A DNA stretch of 64,000 bases, taken from Podospora bellae-mahoneyi (taxonomy: Eukaryota > Ascomycota > Sordariomycetes > Sordariales > Podosporaceae). Shown here one piece after another: positions 59,337 through 64,000 of the stretch. Under the pieces are notes generated by a model. It did not search any database. It saw only the letters and a list, made by a program, of their open reading frames with translations, and had not been told where the DNA came from. Every line of letters begins with the position of its first letter. The first letter of the stretch is position 1. The translations under genes and the position numbers were made by a program. Location of the stretch: positions 3,472,001 to 3,536,000 of the forward strand of contig NC_085883.1 in assembly GCF_035222275.1 (NCBI RefSeq), in the 5' to 3' direction.

Positions 59337-59735
59337 AGAATGGAGATAATTACTTTAGTATCTGCCAACTGTGAAATGATATATAATACATCTGAACCAT
59401 ACCACTAGGGCTGCTCCAGAGCAGAGAGCGGCCAGTACGCCGAGAGTTGGTCACAGGCGTTAATGGGAGCCATCGTCGACAACACCTTATTGTCCCGCCC
59501 CGCCTTCCAAACAGCTTTTCAGAGGCGAGACTTTCCGCCTATTCGCTTTCTTCCCAGCAAACCATTTTTTCCTCTCTCGCTTCAGCCACAACCATCTTTA
59601 CTTGACCGTCGACGGCTGACAAGAATCGCCACTTCACTTTGCGCCAAATCAAGAGTGAATCGCCCAACAATCATTTCCTCTCCCGTTGCCGTTTTCCACC
59701 TTTTACTGACATGTCAAGAACCTGACCGGGACGAC
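59337..59735. other. Intergenic, tandem genes
   Basis: About 400 bp between the membrane-protein stop and the 2EXR gene start. Pyrimidine-rich near 59540-59600; likely promoter and leader of the downstream gene. Confidence 0.4.
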
Positions 59736-60766
59736 ATGATGAGTGAGACCAAACGCAAAGCCACGGCCATGGCGGGCACCACCGGCGACGCTAAGCGCAT
59801 GCGCACATCCGGGGGGCCCCTCCCCACCGTCCTGCGCCCTTCGACAAGGTTGGCGATGGTGCTGTCAACAAAGAACCACTTTCACCCTTCCCTCCCAGTC
59901 CTCCGGCTACGGAGTCCGACAACACAACCAGCTCGGCCGCCGACAACTCGGTCGTGCCCTGCGCGCCAGCATCCCATTTCAAGCTTCTCCCAGGCGAAAT
60001 TCGGAACATGATCTACCGTTATTGTCTTGTTTCCGACAGGACCATCATCCCCCGAATCCCCGAGATCGAGATCCCATCACATAGCTTGCGTCAACCCAGA
60101 AACGGAACGAGCGGCGCCTTCTTCGGATTAGCCCTGGGCACCGGCAGGGAAATATTCGGCGAGGTTCTCCCTTTATTTTACGGAGAGAACAAGTTTGGCC
60201 TGTCCAGCCCATACCACAAATGCTGGGTAAATCGTGTCGGCAAGCGGAGCGCCGGTTGCATCCGAGCCATCGTTATTCACTGCGAGGGCAATGCCAATCA
60301 CGCCAAGAGCTATTTCACCGAGATGCAAACCGCCCTCGTCAAACGGTGTCCCAATCTCCAATCCATTGAGCACAACTGCGAGTGGCCCATCCCCGCCGAC
60401 TTTTTCTTTACGAGGATCACGGCAAGCCACATGGCCATGACTTGGCGTCGATTTAAGGATCTGGAAATGGTCGGCCTGCAATATTACTACATGCCGGCGC
60501 GCGTTCAGGATAACTCGCCGTTATGGGAGCTTCTCGCCAAGCTCTGTAAGCAAAGCAAGACCAGGGCCGTGGCCATGCAACGAGCGGGTATTTTTGTGAC
60601 CGACAGAGCGGTGGGCGAGTGGGTCGAGGATGAGATCGAGGATAAGACCGAGGATAAGATCGTGGATAAGGGCAAAGACAAGGGCAAACGCAAGGGAAAA
60701 TGCAAGAGAAAAAGCAAGGGAAAGGTCGTTAGGGCATCGCACTCGAACGTAGACAGACGGGACTAG
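59736..60766 (+). CDS. 2EXR-domain protein with Lys-rich tail (exon 1 join uncertain)
   Basis: Best model: exons 59736-59848 and 59899-60766, giving 326 aa with a 50 bp intron (GTTGGC donor, CCCAG acceptor). An ATG start at MMSETKRKA begins a disordered basic N-terminus (AKRMRTSGG). The body starts FKLLPGEIRNMIYRYCL, the characteristic opening of 2EXR/DUF3295-type fungal domains, which resemble F-boxes. The C-terminal 50 residues are an almost uninterrupted Lys/Asp/Glu run (DKTEDK, KGKDKGKRKGK). The intron is short and lacks a branch-point consensus; the alternative is that one base is missing from the G/C run near 59810-59820, giving a continuous frame. Function of 2EXR proteins is unknown. 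Nuclear location is plausible from the basic tail. Confidence 0.78.
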
Positions 60767-61509
60767 TGATTTTCCACGGATCAAGGAGGCGATAGCATAG
60801 CAAGGAAGCAGGATACCCAGTACGGAGGAATTAGTGAGTAGTCAAAGCCATAACTAGCAATGTAAAACTACGTTGGCGCATATCGGATTCTCAGTCATGC
60901 CCCAAAAGAAAGTTGCTAGACCTCTTGAATATCGTTTTATGTCTCTCAACTATCTTTTTAGGTCTCTCATCTATTTTGTGAGACATAAAGTACTTTTATT
61001 TTAGGTCAATTAGTTGTTTTCAAGGCCTATTAGCTGTTCTTTTCAAGGCGTATTAGGTATTTCTAAGGCCTATAACTATCTTCTGAGGCATGGCTTACTT
61101 TTGCCGTGCCAGCCATTTTGTCTACAGTGTGCACAATACTCTACAAGCGAGGTAAAATGCCACAAAGAGTGTGGAGAAATGTACCAACAAGGAAGCTCTA
61201 GAGAGCAACCAGAGGGTGGGTGGCTCATCCAACAAATCTCTGCCATGTTGTGACAAGAGCACATGGGTACTCTTTCAACTGGGAGTTTGCTGTGATATAT
61301 CCCACAAAATCCAGGGTCTCCTCTCCATGATCTCAAGTCCACCGATACACAGGTACTTCTGAGGCTGCACAACTCCACCAGTGATACCAATCATATGAGG
61401 GAACTCATCTCCCGAATTCTGTCTCTCTCTGTTTCAACTCCATCTCTTACATCTCCCTCTCCATTCTAACCGGAACCTCAAGCCACACTCCTTCACAGAT
61501 GCCATCATC
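60767..61509. other. Intergenic with AT-rich imperfect repeats
   Basis: About 740 bp. The left half is AT-rich and contains short imperfect repeats (listed separately); the right half is the upstream region of the secreted protein gene. Confidence 0.45.
60938..61090. repeat. Imperfect 20-23 bp tandem repeats, AT-rich
   Basis: Units begin GGTCAATTAG, GGCCTATTAG, GGCGTATTAG and GGCCTATAAC, each followed by a T-rich stretch ending in AA or GA. An inverted GTCTCTCA / TGTGAGAC pair lies on the left. Confidence 0.7.
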
Positions 61510-62472
61510 ATGTTGAAAGCTGTGTTTTTTCAACTGGCCGCGGTTTGCCTAGGGGTTTTGGCTTCTGACTGCGAGCCTTACTCTGAAGTTCCCATCTGGG
61601 GCACCGTCGAGTCTTCCACCGCGCCGCGCACTACTGCGTTACCTATCACCACCAAGTCCTACTCCGTTGAGCCCCTCAATAGCTGGACTGCCGAATCTAC
61701 CTCTTCTCTCTGGGGATTTGGTGTCCATAAAACCACCTTGGAGACCAAGATTGCTGTTCGCGCCGGCAAGTTCATTCCTCTGTTTCCATGTCGCTTCAAT
61801 CTGGAATGCTAAGATACCCTTTTGACAGAAGACGCTGCTGTTGTCGGCAGCCATGTCTCCGAACGCGATCTATCAACCACGGACGCTACCCCGATCCAGT
61901 CCGGCCCTGGCAAGTGCAACGGCAAGACACGACGATTCAACTGCATCTCCCCCGGCGACAAGTGGCAGGAGTGCAGTTCGAACAAATGGTCAGATGTCAT
62001 CCCCATGGGGAAGCTGGGGGGCGTCACCACGACTTGCACAAACTATGGAATTCATGCTTTCCTAAAGTTGACTCATCTTCCCGGCGTTGCGATGGACACA
62101 CCCGTGATGACCGGTCCCTGCAACCCTCCTGATAAGCGCTCCACCTCCAACACCAAGCGCGACACACTTTCCGGCCTTTACAACTGCATCTGGCCCGGTC
62201 TTGAGTGGCAGACCTGCAGCGATGACAATACCTGGACCAACCCGGCGCCCATGTTGGGCGGCCTTCACTGCATCAGCTACGGCGTCAATGATTACATGGA
62301 TACGGATGACATACCATTCATTTTGAATGCCATGGTCTCCGGGGGTTACCCGGAGCGGAGGGACGTCAAGGAGAGGGGCGGTGTACCCGTGGACAAAAAG
62401 TTTGAGCACACAAGCAACATGAAACACCCATCTGGAGCCTCAAATGAAAACACCCGACACCACATCCAGTGA
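61510..62472 (+). CDS. Secreted protein with duplicated Cys/Trp module, two exons
   Basis: Exons 61510-61765 and 61829-62472 give 299 aa. The intron (63 bp) has a GC donor (GCAAGT) and a GACAG acceptor; it is the only join that keeps the downstream frame. The signal peptide is residues 1 to about 19 (MLKAVFFQLAAVCLGVLAS). A Thr/Ser-rich region follows, then two copies of a module of about 45 residues. The first (about residues 115-160) has FNCISPGDKWQECS, then GKLGG and TCTNYGIHAF. The second (about 190-230) has YNCIWPGLEWQTCS, then MLGG and HCISYGVNDY. KR dibasic sites precede or separate the modules. The protein is probably extracellular, and no known domain was recognised. Effector-like or wall-binding roles are possible but unsupported. 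Confidence 0.82.
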
Positions 62473-63224
62473 TGCTTTTGTCTGGATCAGCCAATGGTTT
62501 TCTCTTGAGATAGAGTGTAATAATTACCTCTCATAGACCCTAATACGAAGCTGAAGTTAGCCAAGCCCCTGAAATAGTGATGATGTGATGGCATCTGTCG
62601 TGATCCGGGATTGTGTTATCCGGTCATTGACCTTGAACCTGCACAGACTTTTGAAGCGCACGTTACCTTGCCGGGTCTTTTGCCCTTGCACGGAACTCAA
62701 CCGCGCAGTGCAGGTACCCACTTACCAGTCGGCTTGTAAGTAGTAGGTAAGATTGCCCAAGGAAGTTCCGTGTTCTCCAAATTCCGAATGTCGCGATCCT
62801 GCTTCGAGGCCATAGCGAAGTTCAGGGGTCAATGATCGACCGCGGGTTCAGTGTGCCCAAACAACTCCGTCGCCCCTGGAGCAGTTGTGCCGGATTTTGC
62901 CTATACAAATTGCAACAAAACCCCAGGTGACAGATTATGTTGAGCATTCGTTCCAAAACCCTCTGATTTCCGCAGGCTGGCAAATCCGGGTATAACTACC
63001 TAGCCCAATCTGCGTTACGGATCGTGAAAATCAATCCGCGGGGGGAAGTCAAGATGTTTGAGGACGACACCAAATTTGCATCGAATTTGCAGGTTCGCAA
63101 AAGATGGGCCCAGTAGCTCCCAATAAATAATCCGAGGACTCGCATGAAATTTCAAGCAGTCCCCCTGACAAGCAAAAATCCCACCCCGTTGTTTACCCCT
63201 ATTGTGGAGCCTATCAAGTTCACC
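62473..63224. other. Intergenic, upstream of the GH7 gene
   Basis: About 750 bp, probably with the GH7 promoter. The part near 63050-63140 is AT-rich with CAATAAATAA near 63121. Confidence 0.4.
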
Positions 63225-64000
63225 ATGGCAACCCCCCTTTTCACCCCTTTTCTCATCCTCCTCCTCTACTCACCTGCATCTGCCCACGCCCAACAAATTG
63301 GCACCCTAACACCCGAACTCCACCCTCGTTTCCCTACCCAGCAATGCACCTCCTCGGGCATCTGCACCACCAAGCGAACCTCCCTCGTGACGGACGCCTT
63401 ATCCCGCCACTTCCACTCCATCTCCGACCCCTCCGTCTCCTGCGCTTCTGCCGATTTCCTCTCGAACCCTTCGCTTTGTGACCCCGACGATCCAGCTTCG
63501 TGCGCAGCAAACTGCGCCCTCGAAGGGATTGAATACGGTGGAATCGGCGTGTCTGCTGTGGGCTCGGCAGTGACACTGAGGCAATACCTCTTTGACGGAG
63601 CTGAATACCGCGCTGTCAGCCCGAGGGTCTATCTCCTCGCTGAGGATGGAGAGAATTACGAAGCTCTGACGCTGCTGGGCCAGGAGTTGGCTGTAGATGT
63701 CGATGTTTCGGGACTGCCCTGCGGGATGAACAGCGCCGTGTATCTGTCCGAGATGGACCTGAGCGGGAGCAGGTCGGAGAGCAACCCTGCTGGGGCGGGG
63801 TACGGGACGGGGTATTGTGATGCGCAGTGTTTTAGGACTGCGCCGTGGATCAACGGGCTGGTAAGTCTACGTGCTTGCGATAGGCAATCTGCTGCTGTGG
63901 AGAACTAATCCGAGGTTTTGTGATCAAAAAGCCCAACCTCAACTCCTCCGGCGCTTGCTGCAACGAAATGGATATCTGGGAGGCCAACTCCCGCGCCAAC
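63225..64000 (+). CDS. Glycoside hydrolase family 7 cellulase, partial (runs off the window)
   Basis: Exons 63225-63860 and 63932-64000 (71 bp intron, GTAAGT donor); the gene continues beyond the right edge. The start is chosen so that a signal peptide (residues 1 to about 23, ending AHAQQ) leads the protein; an upstream in-frame ATG would give an implausible N-terminus. GH7 hallmarks are QIGTLTPELHPR, QQCTSSGICTT, GMNSAVYLSEMD and GYCDAQC. The catalytic block CCNEMDIWEANS spans the second exon, with the nucleophile and acid/base Glu in the E-x-D-x-x-E pattern. Loops look shorter than in cellobiohydrolase I, so it is more likely an endo-beta-1,4-glucanase than a cellobiohydrolase (tentative). 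Secreted, acting on plant cellulose. A cellulose-binding module cannot be assessed. Confidence 0.94.

Noticed and set aside
1-64000. CRISPR arrays, rRNA genes, plasmid or phage origins
   Set aside because: No regularly spaced repeats or rRNA-like sequence; the window is fungal nuclear DNA.

Overview
This window is nuclear DNA of a filamentous ascomycete, most likely a Sordariomycete close to the Sordariales. The evidence is gene architecture (introns of about 50-80 bp with GTAAGT/GTATGT-type donors and CTAAC-type branch points), moderately high GC, and an ascomycete gene set: GMPPA, a dynamin-like GTPase, a Cdc4/FWD-1-type F-box protein, proteasome alpha-3, a Bye1-like protein, MED7, a ZNF830-like protein, a LAMTOR1/Meh1-like protein and a GH7 cellulase. 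No CRISPR array, rRNA gene or convincing tRNA was seen. Exon coordinates were set by hand from splice signals and reading frame; no similarity search was run.

Region 1 (about 1.4-15.8 kb) is accessory and metabolic: an NmrA-like protein, a SnoaL-like protein, a DUF1772 (anthrone-oxygenase-type) membrane protein, a cytochrome P450, an FAD monooxygenase, a small secreted protein, a class-I glutamine-amidotransferase-like protein and a beta-lactamase-fold serine hydrolase. The first five resemble the tailoring set of an aromatic polyketide cluster, but no polyketide synthase lies in the window. About 4.4 kb without a recognisable gene follows (15.8-20.2 kb). Two weak LTR-like remnants were noted at 13.3 and 19.4 kb.

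Region 2 (20.2-46.4 kb) is a housekeeping block: GMPPA (nucleotide-sugar supply), a dynamin-like GTPase, a MAPEG protein, the F-box/WD40 ubiquitin-ligase receptor, a Ser-Asp-repeat secreted protein, a PAP2 lipid phosphatase, proteasome subunit alpha-3, a PHD/TFIIS-M/SPOC transcription protein, MED7, a ZNF830-like protein and a second F-box protein. Several are arranged as divergent pairs.

Region 3 (46.4-57.3 kb) is sparse. A single small Cys-rich protein gene sits between about 5.7 kb and 4.1 kb of apparently non-coding DNA, followed by the LAMTOR1/Meh1-like gene of the TORC1 membrane anchor.

Region 4 (57.3-64 kb) holds a Cys-rich single-pass membrane protein, a 2EXR-domain protein, a secreted protein with a duplicated Cys/Trp module, and the start of a GH7 cellulase that runs off the right edge.

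Items most worth a second look: the backbone-less tailoring cluster; two predicted GC-AG introns; a LAMTOR1-like gene whose first intron carries an in-frame, well-contexted ATG that would make an anchor-less protein; a MED7 intron that is a multiple of three with no stop; and the isolated small gene in its desert.
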